DNA of 64,000 nucleotides from Helicobacter sp. NHP19-003. GTDB lineage: Bacteria; Campylobacterota; Campylobacteria; Campylobacterales; Helicobacteraceae. Under the pieces are notes generated by a model. That model had not been told where the DNA came from. It was given only the letters and a program-made list of their open reading frames with translations, and did not search any database. The DNA lies in the NCBI RefSeq assembly GCF_019703305.1, contig NZ_AP024814.1, forward strand, positions 248,001-312,000, read 5' to 3'. Position 1 is the stretch's first letter. Every line of letters starts with the position of its first letter. Shown here one piece after another: positions 1-9,305 of the stretch. Both the position numbers and the translations under genes were made by a program.

Positions 1-781
1 TCAAAGAAATCACAAAACAAAAGGCAAACAAATGGGCGTATTCGGCTAAGAAAAACATGCCCCAGCGCAAGCCACTATACTCTGTGCAAAACCCGGCGAC
101 AATCTCCGCCTCATGCTCGAGCAAGTCAAAGGGGGTGCGGTTCAACTCAGCATAACTAGAGATCAAGAACAAAAAGAAGGCTAAGGGTTGTTTAAACACC
201 AGCCAATGGAGCATGCCCCCCTCTTGGTATTGGTTGATTTCCACCAAAGACAAAGAGCCCACCACCATGATGGGGGCTAAGATCGTTAGGGTGCTCACCA
301 CTTCAAAGCTTAAAAGCTGGATAGTCGCCCTTGCCGCCCCGATTAAAGAATACTTGCTATTAGAGGCGAGCCCGGCTAAAAGGGGGGCGTAAATGCTCGC
401 CGAGCCCACCGCTAAGAAAAACAACAACCCGACATTGATGTCCGAGATAATAGGTTTGATCGTGTGCCCAAAGATTTGAAAATCGCCGAAGAAGGGGATG
501 GGTGCCATGCTCACAAAGGCACTCACCATCGCGATCACCGGAGCAATGGAGAAGATCAAGTGGTTAGCGTTCTGGGGGATCACATCCTCTTTAGTGAAAA
601 GTTTGATCGCATCGGCGATCACTTGCAAGAGCCCAAAAGGACCGACATAAGTAGGGCCTAAACGCCTTTGAAAATAAGCCAAGACTTTTCGTTCTAAATA
701 AGTCCCAAACGCCCCTAGCCCGGAAAAGACCAAAACCACCACCAGAATTTTAATCAGGGTTTCTACAATCTCGGCACTCAT
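1..781 (-). CDS. nuoH: NADH-quinone oxidoreductase subunit H (3' part cut by window edge)
   Basis: Membrane subunit of respiratory complex I that sits at the quinone site where the peripheral arm meets the membrane arm. The minus-strand frame from ATG at 781 stays open to the window edge (about 260 codons). It reads MSAEIVETLIKIL, then an ERKVLAYFQRRLGPTYVGP stretch, a hallmark of NuoH/ND1, and several hydrophobic segments. The start overlaps the nuoG stop (ATGA), implying translational coupling. Last gene of the operon visible here; the C-terminus lies off the left edge. Confidence 0.95.
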   Translation of the reverse strand, partial: MSAEIVETLIKILVVVLVFSGLGAFGTYLERKVLAYFQRRLGPTYVGPFGLLQVIADAIKLFTKEDVIPQNANHLIFSIAPVIAMVSAFVSMAPIPFFGDFQIFGHTIKPIISDINVGLLFFLAVGSASIYAPLLAGLASNSKYSLIGAARATIQLLSFEVVSTLTILAPIMVVGSLSLVEINQYQEGGMLHWLVFKQPLAFFLFLISSYAELNRTPFDLLEHEAEIVAGFCTEYSGLRWGMFFLAEYAHLFAFCFVISL

Positions 782-3171
782 GCACGCTCCCATTCTAAGG
801 TTTCAAAGGGGCTAGCAAATACCCCCCCCGTGTCTAGGCTGGGGCTTGCCATAAACACGCCCCTTTTTAGGCTGTGGTCTATGTAAATCTTGCCCGTGAG
901 TGTGCGCCCCTCTTTGCTTAAACGGATTGTCGTCCCCTCAACAAGTCCCAAACTCTCTAAATGCGCCTTAGAAGTGTAAATGCCCTCTTTGAGTTGTAGG
1001 TTTTGGCTCTTAATGGTGTGGGTGTTAAACTGCGTTTCGGCAAATTGCAAATAGGCGTTAAGCTCGGGGGCACTCTCAATGGGGGTTATGGGCTGGCTTG
1101 ATTCTGTAGCTTGGCTAGGGGTGCTTTGAAGTTTATAGCCCCTGTGGTTGCTCTTGTCATTGGCGTAAAAATTTGTCAAATCGTCATACGCCACGCCCAA
1201 AAAGCCCTTGTCTTGGGGCAATTCTTGGGTGTATTCGGCTAAAGTTTCGCCATAAAAGCCAAAGTGCTGGGCGATGTCGGCAAAGTCTAGCCCCTCATAG
1301 GCTAAAGCGGGGCGTAAAGCAAGCACCCGCCCCTCCAAATTGACCATGCTTGCCTCCATTTGTGAGAAGCTGGGTAAAATAAAATCTACTTGATTTTGCA
1401 CTTGTCCGTTTTGATCCACACAATCGCTATCAAGCACAAAATCCCCTTTAGTCCGCACCCCTACGCTGGGGCTTGCGTGGCTGTCTTTTTCTAAAGTGCA
1501 AAGCGACACAATGCCTAAAGCATTGGCACTTGGGGGGATTAAAAAGATTTTGAGTTTGTCTAGCTTGCTTGCCTCTTGCAACATTAAGGCAATGTTGTGG
1601 GCTTTTGGGTGGGTGTAAATCTCGGGCCCGATTAAAAGAGCGATGCTAGGGGCTTTTTCAACCAAACCTTTAATTTTCTCAAAAGTGGGGCTATCACATT
1701 TGGCATTTTCTAGCATGGCATAGACGGGGGGCTTTTGCTCGGCTTTTTTAGGCTCTGCTGTTGCCTCGCCCTCTGCGTTTTCTGCACCCTCTGCACTTTC
1801 TGCAGGCTCAGGCTCAGGCTCGACAAGGGCACTTGCCTTTAAACTCTCTAAACTCGGGCTCTCCACGCCCAAAGCCATCAAAAACGCCCCTAAAATGATC
1901 TCTTCAGCCCCTACAGCATGGCACACGGGCACCACGCTACGGCTCATTTTTTCTATCGCCATGTCCTCTAGGGGGTGGGCGTAGATCAAACTCGTGCCTT
2001 TATTCACCTTTAAAACATTGGCTAGGGCGTATTTGAGTAGGGGGTTTTCATTTTTTAGCCTTGAGCCCAAACTTAGCACACAGCTAGAGCTTTTTAAATC
2101 CTTTAAATCGTGGGGCGTGGGGCTAAAAGTCTTTAAAAACTCTTGGTAGGCGTAAAGTTTGCTGTTATGGAGTTTGAAGCCACAAGTTTGACGCATTTGC
2201 TCGAGCAAATAAGCCTCTTCATTGCTTAAATCTCCCCCGACATACACCGCCTTTGCCTCTTTGAGCTTTTGCACGGCTTGCTCTATGTTGCTGCTGCCCT
2301 TTGTGGATGCTTTTAAATCAAAGGCAAAACGCCCCGCCCCACAAATGGGGTTGTGGTAAAAGTCGTTGCCGACTCTAAAGATTTTTTGCTCTTCGCCTAG
2401 TGTGTCAAAGTGGCGCACTTGATAATCTAATAAACACCCTGCCGCACAATGCATGCAAGTCGAATCGATGTGTTTTAGCTCCCACGCATTGGCTTTATAG
2501 CTAAAGTCCTTATAGACAATCGCGCCCACCGGGCACACAGCGATGCACTCCCCACAATCATAACAAGGGGTGTCGCCCACAAAGGCGATCATGCCCTTTT
2601 GTTTGCGACTCCAAACGCTAAAGGGGTCTTTGGGCATGCTCTCTTTGAATTTGTCGGGGGCGTGTAGGCTTGCCTTGCTCGCCTTCAAATTGCTATCGCC
2701 GATATTGTCGCTGCAAGTCGTTACGCACCGCTCGCACATGATGCATAAATTCGGGTCATAGGACGCTTGCGCCCAAAAGGCGAAGGGCTTGAGATTGTCT
2801 CTGACGCTGAAAGGTTGCCGATCAACTAAAGTGCGGTGTGTCATGTCTTGCAACTCACACTCCCCGCTTTTATCGCACACCCCACACTCTAGGGGGTGAT
2901 TGACATCATAGGTCTGCATGATCATTTGCCTCTCAGCTACTAAGGCAGCGGTCTTCGTGGCGACTTTGGTGTTGGCTTTGGGTTTGGTGTTGCACGCATA
3001 CACCCTCTTGCCCTCCACCTCCACCATACACATTTTGCAAGCCACCGTGGGGGAGCAACCACTTAAATAGCAAATGGCGGGGATATACACCCCGGCACTT
3101 CTTGCCGCTTCTAAAATGGTCTGCCCCTCGCTAAATTCTACCTTTTGCCCATCTATCTCTATGCTTGGCAT
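778..3171 (-). CDS. nuoG: NADH-quinone oxidoreductase subunit G
   Basis: Large iron-sulfur subunit of the peripheral arm of complex I, 797 residues. Cysteines 34, 45, 48 and 60 form an N-terminal [2Fe-2S] ferredoxin site. It is followed by the His-Cys3 motif (HPLECGVCDKSGEC), two ferredoxin-like clusters (CIMCERC and CYDCGEC) and a further Cys motif (CMHCAAGC). The C-terminal half is molybdopterin-oxidoreductase-like. An Ala/Glu/Pro-rich low-complexity insert lies near residues 450-485 (about nt 1730-1850). The start lies 3 bases after the stop of the 79-residue gene upstream, so no NuoF-like gene fits between them. Confidence 0.95.
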   Translation of the reverse strand: MPSIEIDGQKVEFSEGQTILEAARSAGVYIPAICYLSGCSPTVACKMCMVEVEGKRVYACNTKPKANTKVATKTAALVAERQMIMQTYDVNHPLECGVCDKSGECELQDMTHRTLVDRQPFSVRDNLKPFAFWAQASYDPNLCIMCERCVTTCSDNIGDSNLKASKASLHAPDKFKESMPKDPFSVWSRKQKGMIAFVGDTPCYDCGECIAVCPVGAIVYKDFSYKANAWELKHIDSTCMHCAAGCLLDYQVRHFDTLGEEQKIFRVGNDFYHNPICGAGRFAFDLKASTKGSSNIEQAVQKLKEAKAVYVGGDLSNEEAYLLEQMRQTCGFKLHNSKLYAYQEFLKTFSPTPHDLKDLKSSSCVLSLGSRLKNENPLLKYALANVLKVNKGTSLIYAHPLEDMAIEKMSRSVVPVCHAVGAEEIILGAFLMALGVESPSLESLKASALVEPEPEPAESAEGAENAEGEATAEPKKAEQKPPVYAMLENAKCDSPTFEKIKGLVEKAPSIALLIGPEIYTHPKAHNIALMLQEASKLDKLKIFLIPPSANALGIVSLCTLEKDSHASPSVGVRTKGDFVLDSDCVDQNGQVQNQVDFILPSFSQMEASMVNLEGRVLALRPALAYEGLDFADIAQHFGFYGETLAEYTQELPQDKGFLGVAYDDLTNFYANDKSNHRGYKLQSTPSQATESSQPITPIESAPELNAYLQFAETQFNTHTIKSQNLQLKEGIYTSKAHLESLGLVEGTTIRLSKEGRTLTGKIYIDHSLKRGVFMASPSLDTGGVFASPFETLEWERA

Positions 3172-3174
3172 GCG

Positions 3175-3414
3175 TTAAGCCCTTTTCACCACTAAAGTCC
3201 AATCCACCCGATTAAAACGCAAAGAGTTCATCAAAATATCCCCCCTCTCTTTGATCGCCTCTGCGCTCTGCTCCACAATGTCAAAATCCACCACTTCAAA
3301 CATGAAAATTGCCACCTCCCCGGGGCGCACACTCTCATCTAAAATCGCCCCCATGCGGCTAATCACCGCCTCATTAGGCTCATCTCTTAAATGCCTCAAA
3401 TCAAAGCGTTTCAC
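3175..3414 (-). CDS. nuoE: Small NuoE-position protein (HP1264-like)
   Basis: A 79-residue acidic protein in the nuoE position, overlapping the nuoD stop by 4 bases (ATGA). It has no 2Fe-2S cysteines, so it is not a classical NuoE. In H. pylori and Campylobacter, nuoE and nuoF are replaced by two unrelated proteins (HP1264/HP1265 types) thought to receive electrons from a donor other than NADH. This gene matches the smaller of the two in size and position. The larger partner is absent here. Exact role not established; identification rests mainly on context and general sequence character. Confidence 0.75.
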   Translation of the reverse strand: MKRFDLRHLRDEPNEAVISRMGAILDESVRPGEVAIFMFEVVDFDIVEQSAEAIKERGDILMNSLRFNRVDWTLVVKRA

Positions 3415-4640
3415 CGATCCACCTCCCCAAAAACCGCATTGCTTGAGCCGATGATTGTTACGGCATCTGCCAAATACTGCCCCACTAAAATGTCTTGCAT
3501 CGAGCCTATATGAAAAAAGCTCGGGGCACGGATTTTTAAGCGATAAGGGTAGGGCTCGCCCTGTGAGTGGATAAAAAAGCCCAACTCGCCCTTGGGCGAC
3601 TCTGTGGGGGCATACACCTCGCCCCTTGGCGGACGCATGCCTTGAGTCACCAACACGAAATGTTGCATCAAAGCGTAGTTTTGGGTCATGATGTCCTCTT
3701 TGGGGGCACTGAAATACTGCGGGGCGTGTGCCATAATGGCGGGGTCTGTGGGGGCATGCATGGGGATTAACTGCTCTAAAATACGCAAGGACTCTTCAAT
3801 CTCTAGCATGTAGAGTTGGTAGCGGTCGTAGCTGTCGCCGTAATTGCCTACGGGTATATCAAAATCTAACTCAGGGTAAAGCTCATAAGGCTCTTCCTTG
3901 CGGACATCATAGGCGATCCCAGTGCCTCTTAGCATGATCCCACTTGCTCCCCACGATTTGGCTTGCTCTTGTGTAATTGTGCCGACATTCTCCAAACGGG
4001 CTTTCCAAATGCGGTTGCTATCCAGCAGCCCACTTATGAGTTTATGCATTCCCCTCACTTCTTTAATGAAGGCTTTTAGCCCCTCGAGCCAGTTAGGGGG
4101 CAAGTCTAAAGGCACGCCCCCGATGCGGATGGCGTTGTGTGTGAGCCTTGCCCCGCAATAATCCTCCATCAAATCTAGCCCATACTCCCGGGTTTTAAAG
4201 CAATACAAGAACACCGACATCGCCCCCACATCCAGCGCATGCACACTTAAAAAGAAGACATGGGAAATGACTCTATTGAGCTCTAAAAGCAAAGTGCGGA
4301 TCACCTGAGCGCGTCTGGGAATTTGCACGCCTAATAAAGTTTCTACCGCGTGGGCGAAGGCGTAGTTGTTGCTCGTGGAAGAAGTGTAGTCTAGGCGGTC
4401 TGTGGTGGGCATGTATTCGTTGTAGGTCATGTTTTCGCCCAGCTTTTCACAGCCTCGATGCAAGTAGCCGATCTCAGGTGTGGCTTTGGTGATTTTCTCC
4501 CCATCGAGCTCTAAAATCAAACGCAACTGCCCGTGTGAAGAGGGGTGTTGTGGTCCAAAATTGATCACCATTTGTTTGTCGTCCCTTTCAAACAGGACAT
4601 TTTCAAATTGTGGTTTGAGTTTGGTAAAAATCTGTGCCAT
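3411..4640 (-). CDS. nuoD: NADH-quinone oxidoreductase subunit D
   Basis: 49-kDa-type subunit of complex I, 409 residues, forming the quinone pocket with NuoB and NuoH. It shows the family signatures [10 protein letters not shown] near the N-terminus, [12 protein letters not shown], and a RAPSFFHI segment near the C-terminus. It starts in a TAATG overlap with the nuoC stop, and its stop overlaps the next small gene. Full length for the family. Confidence 0.96.
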   Translation of the reverse strand: MAQIFTKLKPQFENVLFERDDKQMVINFGPQHPSSHGQLRLILELDGEKITKATPEIGYLHRGCEKLGENMTYNEYMPTTDRLDYTSSTSNNYAFAHAVETLLGVQIPRRAQVIRTLLLELNRVISHVFFLSVHALDVGAMSVFLYCFKTREYGLDLMEDYCGARLTHNAIRIGGVPLDLPPNWLEGLKAFIKEVRGMHKLISGLLDSNRIWKARLENVGTITQEQAKSWGASGIMLRGTGIAYDVRKEEPYELYPELDFDIPVGNYGDSYDRYQLYMLEIEESLRILEQLIPMHAPTDPAIMAHAPQYFSAPKEDIMTQNYALMQHFVLVTQGMRPPRGEVYAPTESPKGELGFFIHSQGEPYPYRLKIRAPSFFHIGSMQDILVGQYLADAVTIIGSSNAVFGEVDR

Positions 4641-5437
4641 TAGGGACGCTCTTTTAACTCGGTGGGATCTTTGCTGTGTAAATCCTTGACAAAAAGGGAT
4701 TTTTCAAAGCTGTATTTTTGGGCGTTGTCCTCTAGGGGCAAGCCCTTAGCCTGTTCATGCCCGATCTTAGAGAAATTAAAGGTGTCTTTTTCATCCACCC
4801 TTGCACTATCCCTTTGCTCGGGGCCTATGATTTCGCGATACTCTTTGCCAAAAATCTTATCCACCTCATACCACGCGGCGTGTTCATCGCCTTTGAGCGG
4901 ATAGGATTTTAAAAGCGGATGTCCCACCCAATCATCGGGCATTAAAATCCGCTTGAGGTGTTGATGCCCCTCAAAGACAATGCCAAGCATGTCGTAAGCC
5001 TCCCTCTCGCTCCATAGGGCGGACTTAAAAAGGTGGCTTAAAGTGGGGGGGTTGTCGCCCTTTTTGAGCACCGCTTTTAAACGCACCCGGCGTTTAGTGG
5101 CATACCCGGGCAAGTAGGCTAGAAACTGATAAAACAGCTCAAACTCCCCTCTTTTTTCTAAAAAGTCGATCGCGCTCATTTCGCTCAAAGTTTCATAGCC
5201 TAGATTCTTTAGCCTTTGGGCCACCTTTGCCACTTCGCTAACTTCAATCACAAACACCGCTGTGCCTAGCTCAATGAAGCTCTCTAACACCTTGTGGTGG
5301 TAGCTTAAATGGTTGTAAATCACCTCATAGGGCGAGCCCACAATGGGGGTTTTAGGCGTTTGGGGCACGACATAGAAGCGATCGGAGTAGTGGACTTGCT
5401 TTTGGACATTGGCATTGGGGCGTTGTTTTCTAACCAT
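4640..5437 (-). CDS. nuoC: NADH-quinone oxidoreductase subunit C
   Basis: 30-kDa subunit of the complex I peripheral arm, 265 residues. The family core is present: an [16 protein letters not shown]-like motif followed by [17 protein letters not shown]. Separate from NuoD (not the fused NuoCD of enterobacteria), as in other Campylobacterota. Starts 9 bases after the nuoB stop and shares one base with nuoD. The last roughly 60 residues, after the conserved core, are charged and variable. Confidence 0.95.
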   Translation of the reverse strand: MVRKQRPNANVQKQVHYSDRFYVVPQTPKTPIVGSPYEVIYNHLSYHHKVLESFIELGTAVFVIEVSEVAKVAQRLKNLGYETLSEMSAIDFLEKRGEFELFYQFLAYLPGYATKRRVRLKAVLKKGDNPPTLSHLFKSALWSEREAYDMLGIVFEGHQHLKRILMPDDWVGHPLLKSYPLKGDEHAAWYEVDKIFGKEYREIIGPEQRDSARVDEKDTFNFSKIGHEQAKGLPLEDNAQKYSFEKSLFVKDLHSKDPTELKERP

Positions 5438-5446
5438 GTTGGGCCT

Positions 5447-5956
5447 CTAAATCAAGCGTTTTTGGTTGTTTTCGGGCAGGGCTTTTTGGCGGCGGATTTT
5501 ATCTTGCAGCACCATTAAAGCGTATTGCAAGGTTTCAGGGCGGGGCGCACACCCGGGCAAGTAAATATCCACAGGGATCACCCGATCCACCCCCTGCACC
5601 GTGGCGTAAGTGTTAAACATCCCCCCCGTGTTGGCACAAGAGCCCATCGAGATCACCCATTTAGGCTCGGGCATTTGGTCGTAAAGACGGCGGGTAAATT
5701 CGGCGTGCTTTTTGGTGAGCGTGCCGGCGATGATCATCACATCCGATTGTCTAGGCGATGCTCTAAAGATCGTGCCAAAGCGGTCAAAGTCAAAACGCGA
5801 GCCGCCCGTTGCCATCATCTCAATCGCGCAACACGCCAGCCCATAAGTGAGGGGCCATAGCGAGTTGCTGCGCCCCCAGTTTAATAGGCGGTCTAAAGTC
5901 GTCAAGGCAATGGGCAACCCCCCATTTTTTAAATAACTCACTGCATGCTGTGCCAT
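5447..5956 (-). CDS. nuoB: NADH-quinone oxidoreductase subunit B
   Basis: Carries cluster N2, the last [4Fe-4S] cluster before quinone. The 169-residue protein has the expected cysteines: the CC pair in LACCAIEMM, then [10 protein letters not shown] and PGCAPRPE. Its start lies 19 bases inside the end of nuoA, so the two are probably translationally coupled. Confidence 0.96.
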   Translation of the reverse strand: MAQHAVSYLKNGGLPIALTTLDRLLNWGRSNSLWPLTYGLACCAIEMMATGGSRFDFDRFGTIFRASPRQSDVMIIAGTLTKKHAEFTRRLYDQMPEPKWVISMGSCANTGGMFNTYATVQGVDRVIPVDIYLPGCAPRPETLQYALMVLQDKIRRQKALPENNQKRLI

Positions 5957-6330
5957 TCTAACGCTCCTCTTTTTAGGGCATAGACAAAGCCCACGACCAG
6001 CAAGCCAATAAAGCTTGCCATTTCAAAAAAGCCAAAAAGGCCCAACTCTTTAAAATCCAAAGCCCAAGGGAACATGAAGACGATCTCCACATCAAAGAGA
6101 ATGAAGAGCACCGCCATCGCATAAAACTGGTGGCTCAAGCGGTTTTGTTGCTTTAAGGCGAGCGGGCCACACTCATAGGCGGCGAGCTTTAACTTCTCGT
6201 TTTGCTTGCGTGCCAATTTGCGGCTGATAAACCTTTGTATCCGCAAAGTCCAATTAAAGACGAGAAAACTAAAGACCAACAAAATAAACACCCCGAAGTA
6301 GGGGTGTTCTGCTACACTCTCTACGCCCAC
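5938..6330 (-). CDS. nuoA: NADH-quinone oxidoreductase subunit A
   Basis: Membrane subunit, first gene of the operon. Three hydrophobic segments and the conserved YECG loop followed by [12 protein letters not shown] identify NuoA. The frame is open back to a TTG at 6357. GTG at 6330 is the better start: a GGAG lies 5 bases upstream, and the resulting 130 residues begin just before AEHPYFGV, which matches the H. pylori protein. A 14-bp near-perfect tandem repeat (6350-6377) lies in the leader. Confidence 0.93.
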   Translation of the reverse strand: MGVESVAEHPYFGVFILLVFSFLVFNWTLRIQRFISRKLARKQNEKLKLAAYECGPLALKQQNRLSHQFYAMAVLFILFDVEIVFMFPWALDFKELGLFGFFEMASFIGLLVVGFVYALKRGALEWHSMQ

Positions 6331-6349
6331 GCTCGCTCCAATCCAACAA

Positions 6350-6377
6350 GATGACAAAGTATAGATGACAAAGTATT
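6350..6377. repeat. 14-bp tandem duplication in nuoA leader
   Basis: GATGACAAAGTATA is followed directly by GATGACAAAGTATT (13 of 14 identical). It overlaps the predicted promoter/leader of nuoA. Confidence 0.8.
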
Positions 6378-6383
6378 AAAGCA
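6375..6383 (-). promoter_or_regulatory. Probable nuo operon promoter (-10)
   Basis: Minus strand reads TGCTTTAAT, an extended -10 box of the TGn type used by the Helicobacter housekeeping sigma factor, about 45 bases before the chosen nuoA start. No clear -35. The expected start of transcription falls inside the 14-bp tandem repeat. Confidence 0.45.
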
Positions 6384-6442
6384 TAATTTCATTAATCCTA
6401 ACTTTTGGCAAGGTTGTAAAGGTAGGTAAGTGTGTCGTTTTG

Positions 6443-6451
6443 TGCTATAAT
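6443..6451 (+). promoter_or_regulatory. Promoter of ttcA-terC
   Basis: TGCTATAAT is a perfect extended -10 box, about 60 bases upstream of the ttcA start and divergent from the nuo promoter. Confidence 0.7.
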
Positions 6452-6510
6452 GCCCCTTTCTTGCCCCATATTATTATTATTGCGGTGCAAACCATTGCTA
6501 GGGACAGACC

Positions 6511-7278
6511 ATGTATGAAATCAGCAAAAAAATCTTAAATGTCGTGGGGCGCACAAACGCCGCTTACAATCTCATAGGCGAAGGCGATAGAGTCCTTGTG
6601 GGCCTGAGTGGGGGCAAGGATTCGATTCTGCTCTCTTGCATCTTAGCGCGCATGCAAGCCCACGCCCCTTTTAAATTCAGTTTCAAAGCCGCCACCGTGC
6701 ATTATGGGCTGAATGAAGATTTGGCGTGGCTAACTAAACTCTGCCAAGAGCAAAACATCCCCCATGAAATCCTACACACCAACATCGCCCAAACGATTAG
6801 AGAGAAACGCCGGGAGCAAAGCTCTTATTGCAGTTTTTGCTCGCGCATGCGCCGTGGCGTGCTTTATAACCACGCTTTAGAAAATGGCTTTAATAAACTT
6901 GCCATCGCCCACCATTTAGACGATGCAGCCGAGAGCTTTTTTATGAACTTCACCTACAACGGGAGTTTGCGTAGCATGCCCCCCATTTACAAAGCCGAAA
7001 ATGGGTTATTTGTGATCCGTCCTTTGATCCATATAAGAGAGCGCCAAAGCATCGATTTTGTCAAATCTCAAAACATCCCCACCGCTCCTGATTGTAACTG
7101 CCCGGCTAAACAACCAGACTCCGACAAGCCCCCCATTGCAAGGCTTGCCACCAAAAACTTTTTAAGAGAAATGGAGCAAAACAACCCACGCCTTTTCACT
7201 TCACTCAAAAACGCCTTTTGCAATCTGCACGCGAGCAGCTTTAGCGATCACAACTTTTTAGATGCACAGGGGGCGTGA
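6511..7278 (+). CDS. ttcA: tRNA 2-thiocytidine biosynthesis protein TtcA-like
   Basis: PP-loop ATPase of the TtcA/TtuA family that activates a tRNA base for thiolation (s2C32 in the case of TtcA), 255 residues. The ATP-binding motif SGGKDS is at residues 34-39. CSFC near residue 110 and HHLDD near 140 match the redox/iron-sulfur site of TtcA. The C-terminus carries CNC in a DCNCPAK segment. The stop TGA abuts the next ATG. Exact tRNA position modified is inferred from family only. Confidence 0.88.
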   Translation: MYEISKKILNVVGRTNAAYNLIGEGDRVLVGLSGGKDSILLSCILARMQAHAPFKFSFKAATVHYGLNEDLAWLTKLCQEQNIPHEILHTNIAQTIREKRREQSSYCSFCSRMRRGVLYNHALENGFNKLAIAHHLDDAAESFFMNFTYNGSLRSMPPIYKAENGLFVIRPLIHIRERQSIDFVKSQNIPTAPDCNCPAKQPDSDKPPIARLATKNFLREMEQNNPRLFTSLKNAFCNLHASSFSDHNFLDAQGA

Positions 7279-8445
7279 ATGGGACTAGATTTAATCGTTT
7301 TCTTGCTTTTCATGGCACTGGCTCTTTTCATTGACTTTAAGGCGCATAGCCACGATTCTGTGATGGGGCTAAAAAGTGCGGTGGGCTGGTCGCTCTTTTG
7401 GGTCGCCATGGCTTTGCTCTTTGCCGGTTATTTGTATTGGCATGACGGTGCGGTGAGCATGTCGCTTTTCTTGACGGGGTATGTGCTTGAAAAAGCCCTA
7501 TCCGTGGATAATCTTTTTGTCATGATGGCGATTTTTGCGTGGTTTAAAGTGCCTGAGATTTACCGCCATAGAGTGCTTTACTATGGGATCATCGGGGCGA
7601 TCGTCTTTAGGCTCATTTTTGTGTTGGTCGGCAGTGGGTTGATGCACCTGTCCGCCTATGTAGAAATCATCTTTGGCTTGCTGGTGGGCTATAGCTGTGT
7701 GGTGATGGTGAAAAACCAAGAGAGGGAAGAGGAGGAGGGGGAAGAGGACTACTCCAAGCATTTAGCCTACCGCCTTGTTTATAAATTCTTCCCCGTCTAC
7801 CCTAGGCTAGTTGGGCATGACTTTTTCATCAAAAAAGAGCAATTGAGCGGTTTAGAGCGCGATTTAAAGGGGCAAGAGGCAAGCGCACTGCACCACCAAC
7901 AAGCCTTTGCTAAGGCAAAGCTGATCGCCACACCTTTATTTTTATGCCTAGCAGTGATTGAACTGAGCGATGTGATGTTTGCCTTTGACAGCGTGCCTGC
8001 CGTGATCGCCGTGAGTAAAGAACCCCTAATCATCTATAGTGCCATGATGTTTGCCATTTTGGGACTTAGGAGTTTATACTTCGTGCTCGAGGTGCTTAAA
8101 GGGCATTTGATCCACCTAGAAAAAAGCGTGATTCTCGTTTTGGCGTTCATCAGCTTAAAGCTCATTTTGGCCGCCACCGACCACCTGTTTGGCGTGGGCG
8201 TAGACATCAGCCCCACCATTAGCCTTTACATTGTGTTGGGCGTTTTAGGTGGGGGCGTGGTGTTAAGCTTGCTTAAAGGCAAGGAAGAGGGTGAGTCAAA
8301 CAACCCTAAAGAGTTTAAAGAGCCAAGCACAGGAACACCCAAACAAAGGGTGGCAGACTTCACAAACGCAAGGCTAGACAACTGCGAGCATAAACTCCAA
8401 GAGCTAGAGGATCGAGTCAGCAGACTCGAGGGGGCGCAAAAATAG
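7279..8445 (+). CDS. terC: TerC family integral membrane protein
   Basis: Polytopic membrane protein of the TerC/Alx family (388 residues), associated with metal homeostasis, manganese export or tellurite resistance in other bacteria. The key signature EKALSVDNLFVMMAIF lies in an early helix and ELSDVMFAFDSVPA in a later one; their acidic residues are thought to bind metal. A very acidic cytoplasmic loop (Glu-rich, around residues 148-160) and a C-terminal coiled-coil tail follow. Starts immediately after ttcA, so co-transcribed. Confidence 0.88.
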   Translation: MGLDLIVFLLFMALALFIDFKAHSHDSVMGLKSAVGWSLFWVAMALLFAGYLYWHDGAVSMSLFLTGYVLEKALSVDNLFVMMAIFAWFKVPEIYRHRVLYYGIIGAIVFRLIFVLVGSGLMHLSAYVEIIFGLLVGYSCVVMVKNQEREEEEGEEDYSKHLAYRLVYKFFPVYPRLVGHDFFIKKEQLSGLERDLKGQEASALHHQQAFAKAKLIATPLFLCLAVIELSDVMFAFDSVPAVIAVSKEPLIIYSAMMFAILGLRSLYFVLEVLKGHLIHLEKSVILVLAFISLKLILAATDHLFGVGVDISPTISLYIVLGVLGGGVVLSLLKGKEEGESNNPKEFKEPSTGTPKQRVADFTNARLDNCEHKLQELEDRVSRLEGAQK

Positions 8446-8510
8446 CCATACCCCTAGAACTAGAAAATGGGGGCTTAGTGGCATAAAGTAGAGCCAATGG
8501 GGCTAAATTT

Positions 8511-8519
8511 TGCTAAAAT
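8511..8519 (+). promoter_or_regulatory. Promoter of outer membrane protein gene
   Basis: TGCTAAAAT matches an extended -10 box, 32 bases before the predicted start. Confidence 0.5.
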
Positions 8520-8550
8520 AGTGTTTCTATTCCACGAATAAGGGGTTTGC

Positions 8551-9294
8551 GTGTTTAGAAAAATGGTTTATCAAATGCTGGGTTTGGGGGCTCTTTTTAG
8601 TTGTTTGCCCTTAGAGGCAGCCAAGGATGGTTGGTATGTGCAAGCGGGAGTGGATTACGCCCACGCAGCAGGGTCTTGGGCGCAACGCACCCCTAATTGG
8701 ACCGCGAAGAGTCCCTTTTCTGCCAACATGGGTGGGGTGGATTTCGTGGGCGGTTACAAGCAATTCTTTGGCAAAAAAAGGCATTGGGGCGTGCGCTACT
8801 ATGGGCTCATCAGTTTGCAAGGTGGGGGCTTTTCGCAAAAAGCAGGGTATAGATATCCCATGCAAGGGCCCGTGGGCAATTTCTTTTATGGCGTGGGCAT
8901 CGATGCGCTTTGGACATTCTTCCACAACAAGGGCACGGAGATTGGGGCGTTTGTGGGCATGGCTGTGGGGGCCAGCTGGGCTGTAGGTGCGGGCAAGGCT
9001 AATGATGTGTGCCTCACGGAAGTGGGGGCGGGGGGTATTTGTGTGAGCACGAACAATTATTACCTCAAACAATCCATCGGTAACCCCAATGCGACCTATT
9101 CCCCTACTTTTGTGCAGTGGATGTTTAACTTTGGGGTGAGGGCAAACTTCGGGGCGCACAATGGCGTAGAGGTGGGCTTTAGAGTTCCCGCTGTCAACAC
9201 CCCCTACTACACAGAGGCTTTCAGGGGCTACAATGAAACCTACTCTTTTAGACGGGTGATTGACTTATACGCCAACTATGTTTACAACTTTTAA
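8551..9294 (+). CDS. Helicobacter outer membrane protein (HP_OMP type)
   Basis: 247-residue beta-barrel of the Helicobacter OMP superfamily. It has an N-terminal signal peptide ending near LPLEA-AKDG, a GYKQFFG motif followed by a WGVRYYGL strand, many alternating aromatic/glycine strands, and a C-terminal strand ending NYVYNF, the terminal Phe needed for barrel assembly. Two cysteines form a possible loop disulfide. Start taken as GTG with AAGGGG upstream; an in-frame ATG 12 bases later is possible. Ligand or adhesin function unknown. Probably co-transcribed with the catalase-like gene 5 bases downstream. Confidence 0.85.
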   Translation: MFRKMVYQMLGLGALFSCLPLEAAKDGWYVQAGVDYAHAAGSWAQRTPNWTAKSPFSANMGGVDFVGGYKQFFGKKRHWGVRYYGLISLQGGGFSQKAGYRYPMQGPVGNFFYGVGIDALWTFFHNKGTEIGAFVGMAVGASWAVGAGKANDVCLTEVGAGGICVSTNNYYLKQSIGNPNATYSPTFVQWMFNFGVRANFGAHNGVEVGFRVPAVNTPYYTEAFRGYNETYSFRRVIDLYANYVYNF

Positions 9295-9305
9295 GGGGAG
9301 TGGTG

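Noticed and set aside
8611-9159. 182-codon open frame on the minus strand opposite the outer membrane protein gene
   Set aside because: Lies entirely within a gene with signal peptide and barrel features; His/Pro-rich antisense composition is typical of a shadow frame.
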